From the NCBI GenBank assembly GCA_013817135.1, contig JACDDF010000141.1, positions 1 through 6,370 of the forward strand: a stretch of DNA of 6,370 nt. The letters are read 5' to 3'. Position 1 is the stretch's first letter, and the number at the start of each line of letters is the position of its first letter. Positions 1 through 6,370 of this stretch are shown here, one piece after another. This stretch comes from Nitrospirales bacterium. GTDB taxonomy: Bacteria; Nitrospirota; Nitrospiria; Nitrospirales; UBA8639. The notes under the pieces are model-generated. The model made no database searches and was not told the DNA's origin. It worked only from the letters and a program-made list of their open reading frames with translations. The translations under genes were made by a program, and so were the position numbers.

Positions 1-272
1 CCACGATACAAAAACGTGCTTGTGGATTCAGAAATCGTGACCATTGCAAGATCGCCGTCTATTTCCATTGCGGCGGCCTTAACCTATATCCGGTTCACGT
101 GACCCATGGAAAAGTCTGATGAACCAATTTATGAACCACGCCCACACGAATTGTTATGGAAATTCGAAAATCTGAGGGAAAAGACTGGAAGACGTATCAG
201 GCGGGAACATTACAAAAAGTCAAACACACTCAGCTCAACTAAAATCAGCATGGTCAATAGCAGAGAAGAGAA
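1..272. other. Left-edge region, no intact gene recognised
   Basis: An open plus-strand frame enters from the left edge (frame 3) and ends at TGA 117-119. Its visible 38 residues include the stretch KRACGFRNRDHCKIAVYF, weakly reminiscent of the start of a PilZ domain (basic cluster followed by a beta strand), but there is no exact RxxxR motif and the frame stops where a D/NxSxxG motif would be expected. The same frame reopens after further stops at ATG 156 and encodes a short charged stretch to a stop at 240. A 67-codon frame starting at ATG 106 overlaps all this in another phase, has no Shine-Dalgarno sequence and runs into the end of the convergent lipoprotein gene. I read the region as spacer or a degraded gene. 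On the minus strand I see nothing better than a 23-codon open frame leaving the left edge. Confidence 0.25.
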
Positions 273-827
273 TTATTCCAGCAGCAAGTCGGCACGTCGA
301 TTAAATTGATGACATTGATGTTCATCATCGATCTCACACAAAACCAAGGTATTCCCAAAAGAAACCACATCAAGACGTTTGCGTGAAATTCCTAGATTGG
401 CTAGATATTCTTTGACAGCCTTTGCTCGTCGAACCCCAAGAATCATGTTATAACTTTCTGCCCCGCGTACATCGGTATGCCCCTCAATAGTGAGTGCATA
501 ATTCGGAAAGCGATTCATCCAACTAGCCGTGGCATCCAGACGATCTTGAACTTCTGACGAAATCTCCCAACTATCGAACGGAAAGTACACAGTGGGGAAT
601 GGGTCTATTATGCCTCTTTCCTCAGATATTCCGTTCTTCGGGGCTTGAGGAATGCTCATCCGTTGGGAAAGGCTCGAGGAGCCTTGAAGTTCCGATGTCG
701 AAAGAGAGGTCAGGGTGGCCGTGGGTGGCCCTGAAGTCAAGGCATCAGAAGTCTGATGATTCATCGAAAAAGATTCACAGCCCCATGTCGCACACACCAT
801 AAGGATCACAAGAAATCGTAGAAACAT
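273..827 (-). CDS. OmpA/Pal-like peptidoglycan-binding lipoprotein
   Basis: 184 residues. A short N-terminal hydrophobic segment (residues 2-15) ends in TWGC with Cys17 as the probable lipidation site; the lipobox is atypical, with Trp at -2 and Thr at -3. A Ser/Thr/Pro-rich linker (about 18-70) leads to a C-terminal OmpA-family domain (about 72-184). This domain shows the YFPFDS strand (81-86), GHTDVRG (116-122), the LGVRRAKAVKEYL helix (130-142) and a terminal NRRAD (176-180). Asp119 and Arg134 have the 15-residue spacing of the Asp/Arg pair that binds diaminopimelate in OmpA domains, so the protein very likely tethers the outer membrane to peptidoglycan from the periplasm. Two Cys (164, 172) lie in the loop before NRRAD and could form a disulfide. 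Start supported by AAGGGAG (835-841), 7 nt upstream of ATG. No tol genes are nearby, so it may be a Pal paralogue rather than the Tol-Pal lipoprotein itself. Confidence 0.9.
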   Translation of the reverse strand: MFLRFLVILMVCATWGCESFSMNHQTSDALTSGPPTATLTSLSTSELQGSSSLSQRMSIPQAPKNGISEERGIIDPFPTVYFPFDSWEISSEVQDRLDATASWMNRFPNYALTIEGHTDVRGAESYNMILGVRRAKAVKEYLANLGISRKRLDVVSFGNTLVLCEIDDEHQCHQFNRRADLLLE

Positions 828-946
828 ATCTAAACTCCCTTCTTTTTCTCATTTTTTTCGGTAAGGCACCCCCTAGACTTAAGATTTAAAGAAAATCGTA
901 GTATTTTAATCGGACTGTTTGGCCCCATTTACTAGAAATTTGAGCA

Positions 947-963
947 GGAAAAGCTGCTTTTCC
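947..963. repeat. Perfect 17-nt inverted repeat in spacer
   Basis: GGAAAAGC and GCTTTTCC flank a single T, giving an 8-bp perfect palindromic arm pair (or a 7-bp hairpin with a CTG loop). It lies between the pilin and lipoprotein genes, about 120 nt upstream of the lipoprotein start. No run of T follows it on either strand, so it does not look like an intrinsic terminator. An operator or a chance palindrome are both possible. Confidence 0.4.
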
Positions 964-995
964 ACCATCGAAATGATTTCACAAACTTTCCCCAA

Positions 996-1016
996 ATTAG
1001 CGGCTAATAAAATTAG
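996..1016. repeat. Alternating ATTAG/CTAAT inverted repeats
   Basis: The order is ATTAG-CGG-CTAAT-AAA-ATTAG, so the central CTAAT can pair with either neighbour, giving two mutually exclusive 5-bp hairpins with 3-nt loops. It is short and AT-rich and lies in the spacer upstream of the lipoprotein gene. Function unknown; chance is quite possible. Confidence 0.25.
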
Positions 1017-1104
1017 AAATTGGTTTCAATAAACAGTGGAGAAGAGCACAAGGAAGGTAAAATCCCAGGTAGCAGAGGGTTAAGATATGGTAGGAACTTT
1101 CTAC

Positions 1105-1293
1105 CTATGGGTGATGCAACAAGGCATCCTTTAATTGGGTCGATACAAACACCTGATTCAGCGTCGACAGACCATCAAACACATTGGTGTCAAACAACTG
1201 AAGAGATCCGATAACCGCCATCCCGATTAAACTTAGAAGTAAGGCATATTCAATCGCTGCCGTCCCCTGCTCTTTGGTAAAAAATTCACCCAT
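1105..1293 (-). CDS. flp: Flp/Fap-type pilin precursor
   Basis: 62 residues from ATG 1293. The leader MGEFFTKEQG is followed by TAAIEYALLLSLIG, giving the class IVb prepilin signature: Gly10 before the cleavage point, Glu at +5 and Tyr at +6 of the mature protein, then a hydrophobic helix of about 20 residues. A TadV/PilD-type prepilin peptidase would release a 52-residue pilin for assembly by a Tad (Flp) secretion machine into adhesive pili. Mature length fits the Flp family (about 50-60). The open frame extends upstream to a GTG at 1431, but the internal ATG is chosen because AGGAG lies 9 nt before it and because it gives a normal short leader. No other tad gene is in the window, so this is an orphan pilin locus or the machinery is encoded elsewhere. 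The tail after residue 34 is polar and ends in LLHHP. Confidence 0.9.
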   Translation of the reverse strand: MGEFFTKEQGTAAIEYALLLSLIGMAVIGSLQLFDTNVFDGLSTLNQVFVSTQLKDALLHHP

Positions 1294-1302
1294 TCTCGTA
1301 AT

Positions 1303-1307
1303 CTCCT
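1303..1307 (-). promoter_or_regulatory. Ribosome binding site deciding the pilin start
   Basis: AGGAG on the minus strand, 9 nt before ATG 1293. It selects the 62-residue pilin over the 108-residue frame with an upstream GTG, which has no comparable site. Confidence 0.7.
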
Positions 1308-1654
1308 GCTCAAACCACTTTTTGTTCTGTAGGCTTTGCTGTACACAACCATAATGCAAATGGTAAACCGAACTTCCAGGACGCTTCGTTTTCATCACTT
1401 CCGTTTGCTTGCCTGAATTCTCTTCTTCCACCTAGTCCTTACGAGGAAGAGGCGAAAGCAGCCGTACTTTGCCCAGTTGACAAACACCTCGACACATCCT
1501 GGAAAGACACAGGTAAGTCCACCAACATCTGAATAGAAGTTCCTGATAGTCAATAAAACAGGTACGGAAATTGTCAGCGAATATGACACATTTGAAATGA
1601 ATACTCAAAAATATCTAACAGATTATGGGCTTTATAAATTAGAGTAGATCAGGA

Positions 1655-1663
1655 TAAGGAGGT
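1655..1663 (+). promoter_or_regulatory. Perfect Shine-Dalgarno (TAAGGAGGT)
   Basis: Nine contiguous bases matching the 16S rRNA anti-Shine-Dalgarno, 7 nt before ATG 1671. This is the strongest ribosome binding site I noticed in the window, yet it serves only a nine-codon ORF. It may be left over from a lost gene or belong to a leader peptide. Confidence 0.5.
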
Positions 1664-1670
1664 ATTGTTG

Positions 1671-1700
1671 ATGATTCGTCAGAGCAATTTGAAATTCTAA
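1671..1700 (+). CDS. Nine-codon mini-ORF after a strong RBS
   Basis: Encodes MIRQSNLKF and stops at TAA 1698-1700. Initiation signals are excellent (TAAGGAGGT, 7-nt spacing). No continuation in the same frame looks coding, since further stops follow at once. A 17-codon frame begins at ATG 1702 immediately after the stop, without its own ribosome binding site. It could be a leader peptide, but no downstream plus-strand gene is close (the CBS gene starts 500 nt on), so a truncated gene start is at least as likely. Confidence 0.2.
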   Translation: MIRQSNLKF

Positions 1701-1772
1701 GATGATCCCTGACCCAATAGTACCGAGTTTTCGCTATCCAAACTTTCTTGAATAGGAAGGCACCTCATGGGC

Positions 1773-1979
1773 TTACCGACTCGTTGTGGTAGGGGTATCT
1801 GCAACCCACGTAGGCAGCCAATTGCGATGGGTTCTAATGGTCTCGCCAAGATCTCGTAGCTGATCGAAAATTTCCACCTCAAGAACCCGCTTCCAGAGGG
1901 ATCCTCCGAGCTTGTCTTCCTACCCTGCAAGGTTGCAAAACCCGAGATACTTGCTTTGTGAGCCACAACAGAAGATCAT
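1773..1979 (-). pseudogene. Small hypothetical gene interrupted by an amber codon
   Basis: On the minus strand GGAGGAG (1985-1991) lies 5 nt before ATG 1979. The frame runs 19 codons (starting MIFCCGSQSKYLG), meets TAG at 1920-1922, then stays open in the same phase for 48 codons to TAA 1773-1775. The part after the stop is protein-like and amphipathic, for example KRVLEVEIFDQLRDLGETIR, followed by a Trp-containing segment and a TPTTTSR tail. A good start site plus in-phase continuation argues that this was one gene of about 68 codons now broken by a point change, or that the stop is a sequencing error or is read through. I do not recognise the family. It is transcribed divergently from the CBS gene. 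Confidence 0.35.
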
Positions 1980-2011
1980 TAATTCTCCTCCAACCCCTTC
2001 AGGCCTTGTCA

Positions 2012-2041
2012 TTGCGGAAAATGAAAAAAATCACGTAAAAT
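2012..2041 (+). promoter_or_regulatory. Possible weak sigma-70 promoter for the CBS gene
   Basis: TTGCGG (2012-2017), an 18-nt spacer, then TAAAAT (2036-2041, five of six consensus bases). The -35 match is poor. It would give a leader of about 150 nt before the chosen start. It is the best candidate I see in the AT-rich stretch upstream; low confidence. Confidence 0.2.
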
Positions 2042-2189
2042 TCAAGAATATAAATACCCCCAATGTTGTTTTTTGAATTGCACTTATATGGAAACAACTG
2101 ACTTCACGACGGAAGTATCAGGAGGAGAAAAAAAATTCACTCATGAATCCGTGGTTTCGTCTGGGGATATCGTTCTATCATGTTCACAG

Positions 2190-2196
2190 AAGGAGG
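2190..2196 (+). promoter_or_regulatory. Ribosome binding site deciding the CBS gene start
   Basis: AAGGAGG, 5 nt before ATG 2202. Earlier in-frame starts (TTG 2073, ATG 2088) have no such site, which supports the shorter protein that begins right at the first CBS domain. Confidence 0.75.
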
Positions 2197-2201
2197 ATGC
2201 C

Positions 2202-2657
2202 ATGTTAGTTCAAGAAGTCATGTCTACCGGAGTCGTAACCGCGTTCCCAACAGATTCAGTACGATCGGTAGTCATTAAAATGCTCAGCCGCCATTACGGA
2301 GCAGTGCCTGTCATTGACGAGCATCTAAACTTGATCGGACTCGTCGCCCTTCGGGATGTGATGCTTCCCCTCTTCCCTAATTTTGGGGATTATATACATG
2401 ACAATGTTCATAGCCGCGATTTCACGGAAATGGAGGAAGGATACCCGGATATCCTTCGAAAAAAAATTGAATCAATTATGAGCAAAAATCCTCTTACCGT
2501 CTCCCCAAATACCCCCATTCTAGAAGCTGCCTCCTTCATGGGGAGAAAACATTTTCGTCGTATCCCGGTTGCGGAAAATGGGAAGCTTCTGGGAATGATC
2601 AGCATTGGAGATATTAACCGTGGCCTGTTTTTCCAGAGGGGATTTCTGGCCCAGTAA
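2202..2657 (+). CDS. Two-CBS-domain (Bateman module) protein
   Basis: 151 residues, consisting almost entirely of a CBS pair. CBS1 spans about 3-55 (MLVQEVMSTGVVTAFPTDSV, then GAVPVIDEHLNLIGLVALRD) and CBS2 about 89-142 (IMSKNPLTVSPNTPILEAA, then RRIPVAENGKLLGMISIGDI). CBS pairs bind adenosine-containing ligands (AMP, ATP, SAM) and usually act as energy or ligand sensors. CBS2 keeps the ligand-site pattern GMISIGDI (Ser and Asp that contact ribose), while CBS1 has GLVALRD with Ala where Ser/Thr is expected, so perhaps one site is functional. A linker of about 33 residues (56-88), acidic and aromatic, separates the domains. No catalytic, membrane or DNA-binding domain is attached, so it probably acts as a dimeric sensor on a partner not visible here. 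The frame is open 43 codons upstream to TTG 2073, but AAGGAGG before ATG 2202 and the domain boundary favour the short form. It is the only clear plus-strand gene in the window. Confidence 0.92.
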   Translation: MLVQEVMSTGVVTAFPTDSVRSVVIKMLSRHYGAVPVIDEHLNLIGLVALRDVMLPLFPNFGDYIHDNVHSRDFTEMEEGYPDILRKKIESIMSKNPLTVSPNTPILEAASFMGRKHFRRIPVAENGKLLGMISIGDINRGLFFQRGFLAQ

Positions 2658-2700
2658 CCTGAATCAATCCTCAAGCAGCTTCGAATATAGGATTAGGACT

Positions 2701-2728
2701 GCATCCCAACTCCTTCGAGTAGGAATGC
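2701..2728. repeat. Imperfect stem-loop after the CBS gene
   Basis: GCATCCCAACTC pairs with GAGTAGGAATGC around a CTTC loop: 4 + 2 + 4 base pairs separated by two mismatches. It sits 44 nt after the CBS stop. No T-run follows on either strand, so a classical intrinsic terminator is not supported. It could still be a 3' mRNA end structure for the CBS gene or for the convergent receiver remnant. Confidence 0.35.
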
Positions 2729-2766
2729 AAACATGCACGTGGCAGAAGAATAAATCAAAGAAACAA

Positions 2767-3110
2767 TCACGTGACTTGAAGAGGATAAGAGCGAGGCGAT
2801 TCAACTTGAAGCGTTTGCGCCATATCACGCATTAACAACGGCTTGAACAAATAAGCTCGGAGACCTATTGCAAAAGCTTTTTCTTTATTCATCGTGTAAC
2901 TAAATCCTGAACACAAAATAGCAGAGAATCCTGGACATTTGCTCATGACTTGATGAGCCAGCAATTCTCCCGTCATCCCCGACATGGTTTGATCCCCCTC
3001 AATCACATCAAATTAATCAGGATACTTCTTGAAAGCCTGCAGCGCTTCAGGACCACTGGTAAATTGGTTTCTAACCATCTGGGGGAAACTGGGCGCCACT
3101 CGTCCAGCAC
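2767..3110 (-). pseudogene. Decayed response-regulator receiver domain
   Basis: Reading on the minus strand, TSGPEALQAFKKYPD is followed by an in-frame TAA (3013-3015), then FDVIEGDQTMSGMTGELLA, ILCSGFS and AYLFKPL to a stop at 2767-2769. These are successive landmarks of a CheY-like receiver: the phospho-acceptor Asp (in GDQTM), the conserved Ser/Thr (CSGFS) and the Lys-Pro (FKP) at beta-5. The acidic VDDE start is missing in frame; a possible remnant, VLDE, lies in another phase at about 3099-3110. The stretch between it and TSGPEAL is also shorter than normal, suggesting a frameshift and deletion. The sequence style resembles the C-terminal receiver of hybrid histidine kinases, but no kinase sequence precedes it. 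The remaining 79-codon frame from GTG 3006 lacks the first half of the fold and is unlikely to function. It starts about 20 nt after the end of the TonB-C gene. Confidence 0.8.
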
Positions 3111-3130
3111 TTATATGGGACGGGAATGAT

Positions 3131-3577
3131 TTACTGAGTGCGGAAGTGAATACGGAGTGAGACTTCACCATCGATTGGTTCATCTCCATTCATTTGAGGT
3201 AAGAAGGTCCATTGTTTGAGAGCTGCCAATGAGGATTGAGTGAGTTCTCGATGCGTGGCAGGTTGAAGGATCACGACCGTCACCTCGGAAGATTTACTAA
3301 CCAAAATTCGAGCTTTGAGCCAATCATCTAAGACCTGCCCATCTAAGGCAGATGGAACTGTCGGCCAGGGTGTCCGTTGAGGGACCGGTCCTATTTGTTG
3401 ATCTTTGTTTAGTCGTAATCCATGAACATGAACAGCAGGAAGAGTCTCAACCTCAAGATCATCCTCGTGATCAGAATGATGAGTAGCCAAATCGGATTCA
3501 GCCGAATATGATGACCATGGAATACCCACCAGCCAGAGAATGGACAAGGAAAAGACAAGAATTCGCGAATCACTCAT
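3131..3577 (-). CDS. Small TonB C-terminal-domain protein
   Basis: 148 residues from ATG 3577. A hydrophobic N-terminus (about 5-20) followed by WSSYSAES looks like a signal peptide with cleavage after Ala26, or a signal anchor. A His/Asp-rich segment follows (HHSDHEDD at 33-40, HVHG at 50-53), then a short Pro-containing linker. A TonB-C-like domain occupies about 80-148, with DDWLKARILVSK, VVILQPATHRELTQ, AALKQWTF and a closing LRIHF; the W-x-F and final aromatic strand are typical of the family. This domain contacts the TonB box of outer-membrane receptors. The gene begins 4 nt after the receptor stop, with GGTGGA overlapping that stop as ribosome binding site, so the two are translationally coupled. 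Oddities: no long Pro-rich spacer, only about 55 residues between the hydrophobic segment and the domain, and no His in the membrane segment as in classical TonB. It may be a receptor-dedicated periplasmic partner rather than an energy transducer. A longer frame (to 3673) inside the receptor gene is rejected. Confidence 0.87.
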   Translation of the reverse strand: MSDSRILVFSLSILWLVGIPWSSYSAESDLATHHSDHEDDLEVETLPAVHVHGLRLNKDQQIGPVPQRTPWPTVPSALDGQVLDDWLKARILVSKSSEVTVVILQPATHRELTQSSLAALKQWTFLPQMNGDEPIDGEVSLRIHFRTQ

Positions 3578-3581
3578 AGAA

Positions 3582-6026
3582 TTATCCACCAAAAAAGAAT
3601 TGCCCACGAAAGAAAAAAGAACGGGGCATATTAGCATGTGCGACACCAAGCCCAATACTCCCCTCTCCATCATTTAAAAACACGTGTTGATCGAGCAGAT
3701 TAATGACGTCAAACCCTAGTAAAAGTTTGTACTTATCCCATAGTGGAAGCAGATGTTCAATGGAAAGATTATACGTGGTATACGACGGGCTGTGAGTCGC
3801 GTTTGTTTTCCCCCCAGGATTCGATGACCGGAGACCTGACCCGAATAAAATTTGCCCGGTAATAGTCGTATAGGAAAAGGGGCGATACGTGAGCACAGCA
3901 GAACTGGTGACCAGTTGCATATGGTCACAATACACTCCACTATTGGAATTGATATCATCAATTTCATTCTGCTCTAACAGCATATAACCCGATTGGAGTT
4001 TTTTCCCCCGGCACTGACCCCATGCGACATTACCACGCCCATACAGATTATCTAAAAATTTGGCCTTCACAGCCAGGTCGATTCCCCGCTGCCATCCTCG
4101 CTTAAACGCAAAATAATTTAGAAGCGGGGTAGTCCCGAATTGTCCGGCATCTGATAGATTTTTATTCAATTTATAATACCCGGTTAATTCTATTGACAAT
4201 GAATCCCCCAAGGCATGGGCGGAGCCGACCTCGAAATAATGAGCCCGTTCAGGTTCCACCGTCGTATTAGTCAAATTCTCTGGCTCCGCCGTAGTTCCCA
4301 CCGTGTTCAGTTGGAGAAAAGGCACACTTTCTAAATTTGGCGGAGTAAACAATCTCCCGTAGAAGGCATGAAAGACATGATTTGGAGTCATGGCATAAGT
4401 GGCGCCTACCCGCGGGCTCACTTGCCCATCATTGGTCAACGCCTGGATTTGATCGAAGCGAACACCAAGATTAAAGGTCCATTGAGCCCAGGGAGTCCAT
4501 TGATCTTGGATCCAGAATTCCTCGCGCCAACCAATGGTGCGGTTATCGCCATTCCGAGAAATGACTTCCCCCGTCGGATCCCCGGCTCCATTCCTCAAAA
4601 AAGCCGATAGCCGGGTTTTATTCACAGCCTGGGTCCTTTGAATCTGGAATCCCGTTTTTACTAAATGATCGGAATTTAATCGATGGCTGTAATCAAACCG
4701 TATCCCTCCAGAATAGGCCCACCGGTCCTGATCACTTGCCGAAAAAGGTTCGTCAGGATCTTGTGTATACGATAAGGCATTGAAGGGGTCGGTCTTGAAC
4801 GTGCCTCGGGAATGCTGAAAAAACCCGGCCAGACTAAAAAAACGATCCTGGCTCCAATCATGTCGCCAAACCATGTGTGAATACTGATTGTTCTCCTTTT
4901 GGTATTCATCTATATTTTGGGAATTAACCGGCTCAAAACCCGGATTATTCCCTTGGATAAGTCCGACAATAGCGGGATTTGCCGCTAAACCTGGTTGAGT
5001 TGGAATTTGAAATTTGGCAATTGAGTTCAGGAATAACCACGTCACGCTATTCTGGTTATCGATCTGCCAGTCCCCTCGGAGCATGGTTTGGTTTTGGTTG
5101 CTTTGATCATGAAAAATGGTTTTCCCCAAGGTTGGCGGATTAATGCCCCGATTCGTGGAAGTAAAGCTATTTTGCAGATAGTAGCGAAAGGTTGAGCCAA
5201 CCGTGCCCCCATACTCAAAAGCCGGATTGATGGTTTCATTCGACCCTCCAAAATACTGCGCCGAACCAAAGCTCGGCCGTGTTCCGCTTTTGGTGGTCAC
5301 GTCGATGACCGCTGCAGTTTTATTCCCGAATTGCGCTTCCGGTCCCCCCAAAATAATGTCTGCGCGCTCCCAGGTACGTGGAGAAATGACATCCGTAAAG
5401 ACAGAAGATACGGTATCCGGAACGGGGACCCCATCAATCCGGAATTGAAAATTAGCGTGATCCTGACGAATGTGAACTTGCTTCAGTCCCCCGTCTACAG
5501 CACTAGGAAGTGTTAAAAGCAGATCATTAAGAGCAATATTATTCCCTCGAGGTAATTCCTCGATATCTTTACGACTGACCGAAAAGGTTTCACTTGATGC
5601 TCTATGTTGAATCGGGGGCAAGGATGCGACAACCTCAAGAGTGATTTCCTGGCGCGCAGCCAGGGTTAATCTGACCTCCAGCAAAGTATCGGTTTCAATC
5701 TTGAGAATGGTCGATTCACTGGATAAGTCTGACTGAATTGCTCGAATAGAATAAATACCGCGCTCAGGAGGAGCAAAAATAAAGTCTCCCCCTTCATTCG
5801 TTACCTGAAAGTCAATGACGGTTCCTTCTTGATCCCGCAGTTCCACTGTTGCCTGGGGAACCCGGCGAAGATCTTCGTATTGCACCACACCCGTCACAAT
5901 CCAGACTTTTTTGTCATTGTCTTTTTCCATAGCTTGAACAGGACTAGCGCCCATCAATGTCCCCAATCCGAGAACCCAGAGAATAAAACCGCACCACTCC
6001 ACCCAATTAATAGTCCGAATCAACAT
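3582..6026 (-). CDS. TonB-dependent outer-membrane receptor
   Basis: 814 residues from ATG 6026. A signal peptide (1-32, hydrophobic core about 12-27, cleavage after PVQA) is followed by a carboxypeptidase-regulatory-like beta-sandwich (about 43-122: VTGVVQYEDLRRVPQATVEL, then GDFIFAPPERGIYSIRA). ITLEVVAS (128-135) is a plausible TonB box. The plug domain (about 145-250) shows DIEELPRGNN, FRIDGVPVPD and AAVIDVTTKSG. The rest is a 22-stranded-type barrel with many alternating aromatic strands, ending in SFFFRGQFFFGG; the usual terminal Phe is followed by two extra Gly. Such receptors import scarce ligands (siderophores, cobalamin, metals, glycans) using inner-membrane proton force via TonB-ExbBD. 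The substrate cannot be read from sequence. His-rich neighbours hint at a metal or metal complex. The start is fixed by GGAGGT 6 nt before ATG and by the signal peptide; an upstream in-frame start at 6062 would add 12 residues without benefit. The downstream TonB-C gene is coupled (4-nt gap). Confidence 0.95.
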   Translation of the reverse strand: MLIRTINWVEWCGFILWVLGLGTLMGASPVQAMEKDNDKKVWIVTGVVQYEDLRRVPQATVELRDQEGTVIDFQVTNEGGDFIFAPPERGIYSIRAIQSDLSSESTILKIETDTLLEVRLTLAARQEITLEVVASLPPIQHRASSETFSVSRKDIEELPRGNNIALNDLLLTLPSAVDGGLKQVHIRQDHANFQFRIDGVPVPDTVSSVFTDVISPRTWERADIILGGPEAQFGNKTAAVIDVTTKSGTRPSFGSAQYFGGSNETINPAFEYGGTVGSTFRYYLQNSFTSTNRGINPPTLGKTIFHDQSNQNQTMLRGDWQIDNQNSVTWLFLNSIAKFQIPTQPGLAANPAIVGLIQGNNPGFEPVNSQNIDEYQKENNQYSHMVWRHDWSQDRFFSLAGFFQHSRGTFKTDPFNALSYTQDPDEPFSASDQDRWAYSGGIRFDYSHRLNSDHLVKTGFQIQRTQAVNKTRLSAFLRNGAGDPTGEVISRNGDNRTIGWREEFWIQDQWTPWAQWTFNLGVRFDQIQALTNDGQVSPRVGATYAMTPNHVFHAFYGRLFTPPNLESVPFLQLNTVGTTAEPENLTNTTVEPERAHYFEVGSAHALGDSLSIELTGYYKLNKNLSDAGQFGTTPLLNYFAFKRGWQRGIDLAVKAKFLDNLYGRGNVAWGQCRGKKLQSGYMLLEQNEIDDINSNSGVYCDHMQLVTSSAVLTYRPFSYTTITGQILFGSGLRSSNPGGKTNATHSPSYTTYNLSIEHLLPLWDKYKLLLGFDVINLLDQHVFLNDGEGSIGLGVAHANMPRSFFFRGQFFFGG

Positions 6027-6153
6027 GCAGAGACCTCCATAATCCAAGCATCGATTAACCAAACGGTATCCCTTCAGTCATCCCTAGCATCATTCCCCTC
6101 TGGGAAATCCGAAAGAATGAGTCGCCTGAAAGGTTCGGTAGTAAAAGGTAAAC
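6027..6153 (-). other. Spacer between His-rich gene and receptor gene
   Basis: 127 nt with a short hairpin, TTTCCC-AGA-GGGGAA on the minus strand (6093-6107; six pairs with one G-U), and no T-run after it. I find no convincing -35/-10 pair, Fur-like box or riboswitch core. The receptor ribosome binding site lies at its downstream end. Confidence 0.4.
6033..6038 (-). promoter_or_regulatory. Ribosome binding site deciding the receptor start
   Basis: GGAGGT on the minus strand, 6 nt before ATG 6026. It supports the 814-residue receptor starting directly at its signal peptide. Confidence 0.75.
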
Positions 6154-6370
6154 TTAGGAGAAATAAGAAGCTGGAGGACCGCGGGGATTACCAAGGGGAA
6201 GGGTGAGAGACAGATAGGTCTCTTCTCGATCAAGGGAAAGGAAACTGGCAACAACAGACCAATGAGATAAACCAAGAGCATCCCAAGCTAGGGCATTAGA
6301 CGTGTGATGCTGTACCCATTGGCACAAATCATCATCAGAATGTTGGTGCCCATCATAGTCCACTTCAGCA
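6154..6370 (-). CDS. Small His-rich protein, C-terminal part (cut by right edge)
   Basis: The frame is open to the right edge, so the N-terminus and start are missing; 71 residues are visible. They begin AEVDYDGHQHSDDDLCQWVQ and continue with HH, giving a cluster of four His and one Cys within about 15 residues next to acidic residues, and end in NPRGPPASYFS. A His/Cys cluster followed by a hydrophobic stretch and an RGPP/RAPP tail resembles the small exported DUF2946-type proteins often found beside metal-related TonB receptors; that family assignment is from memory of the pattern and uncertain. A GTG at 6361-6363 could act as a start but would cut into the acidic segment and no ribosome binding site is visible before it, so I treat the gene as partial. 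It lies 127 nt upstream of the receptor on the same strand and is probably in the same operon. A possible role is periplasmic metal binding or sensing for the receptor. Confidence 0.6.
   Translation of the reverse strand, partial: AEVDYDGHQHSDDDLCQWVQHHTSNALAWDALGLSHWSVVASFLSLDREETYLSLTLPLGNPRGPPASYFS

Larger units (their letters stand above)
1294..2201. other. Long gene-poor region between pilin and CBS gene
   Basis: About 900 bases without a convincing intact gene. It contains the pilin leader (1294 to about 1431), a strong ribosome binding site with a nine-codon ORF (1655-1700, +), an amber-broken small frame (1773-1979, -), a possible weak promoter (2012-2041, +) and the CBS gene leader. 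Between 1432 and 1650 I see only frames without good start signals. An 89-codon frame on the minus strand (1697-1966, GTG start) overlaps the amber-broken frame in another phase and lacks a ribosome binding site at its own start. The region looks like eroded former coding sequence. Confidence 0.5.

Overview
The window looks like a chromosomal stretch from a Gram-negative bacterium with an outer membrane. It encodes a TonB-dependent receptor, a TonB C-terminal-domain protein and an OmpA/Pal-type peptidoglycan-binding lipoprotein. Gene style (a response-regulator remnant of the DQTM-x-GMTG type, a lone Flp pilin, a free-standing CBS-pair protein, moderate GC) suggests Nitrospirota (Nitrospira-like) or a deltaproteobacterial-type lineage. 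That is an inference from protein style, not a database result.

Layout, left to right. 1-272: no convincing intact gene, only an open frame running in from the left edge. 273-827 (-): OmpA/Pal-like lipoprotein. 828-1104: spacer with two small inverted repeats. 1105-1293 (-): short Flp-type pilin with a textbook prepilin cleavage site. 1294-2201: a long, gene-poor stretch. It holds a strong ribosome binding site followed by only a nine-codon ORF (+), and a small minus-strand reading frame with its own good ribosome binding site but broken by an amber codon. 2202-2657 (+): two-CBS-domain protein, the only clear plus-strand gene. 2767-3110 (-): decayed response-regulator receiver domain. 3131-3577, 3582-6026 and 6154-6370 (all -): a probable three-gene unit read right to left. 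It comprises a small His-rich exported-type protein (cut by the right edge), a large TonB-dependent receptor with an N-terminal carboxypeptidase-regulatory-like domain, and a small TonB-C-domain protein.

The most coherent biology is this right half. The receptor and the small TonB-C protein are separated by 4 nt and so are almost certainly co-translated. Both small neighbours carry His-rich segments, which suggests (but does not prove) that the system handles a transition metal or a metal complex. The TonB-C protein is too short to be an ordinary periplasm-spanning TonB and lacks the usual anchor features, so its role as an energy transducer is doubtful. No ExbB/ExbD is visible. The left half is a mosaic of single genes (lipoprotein, pilin, CBS protein) separated by degraded DNA with at least one clear pseudogene and one likely one.
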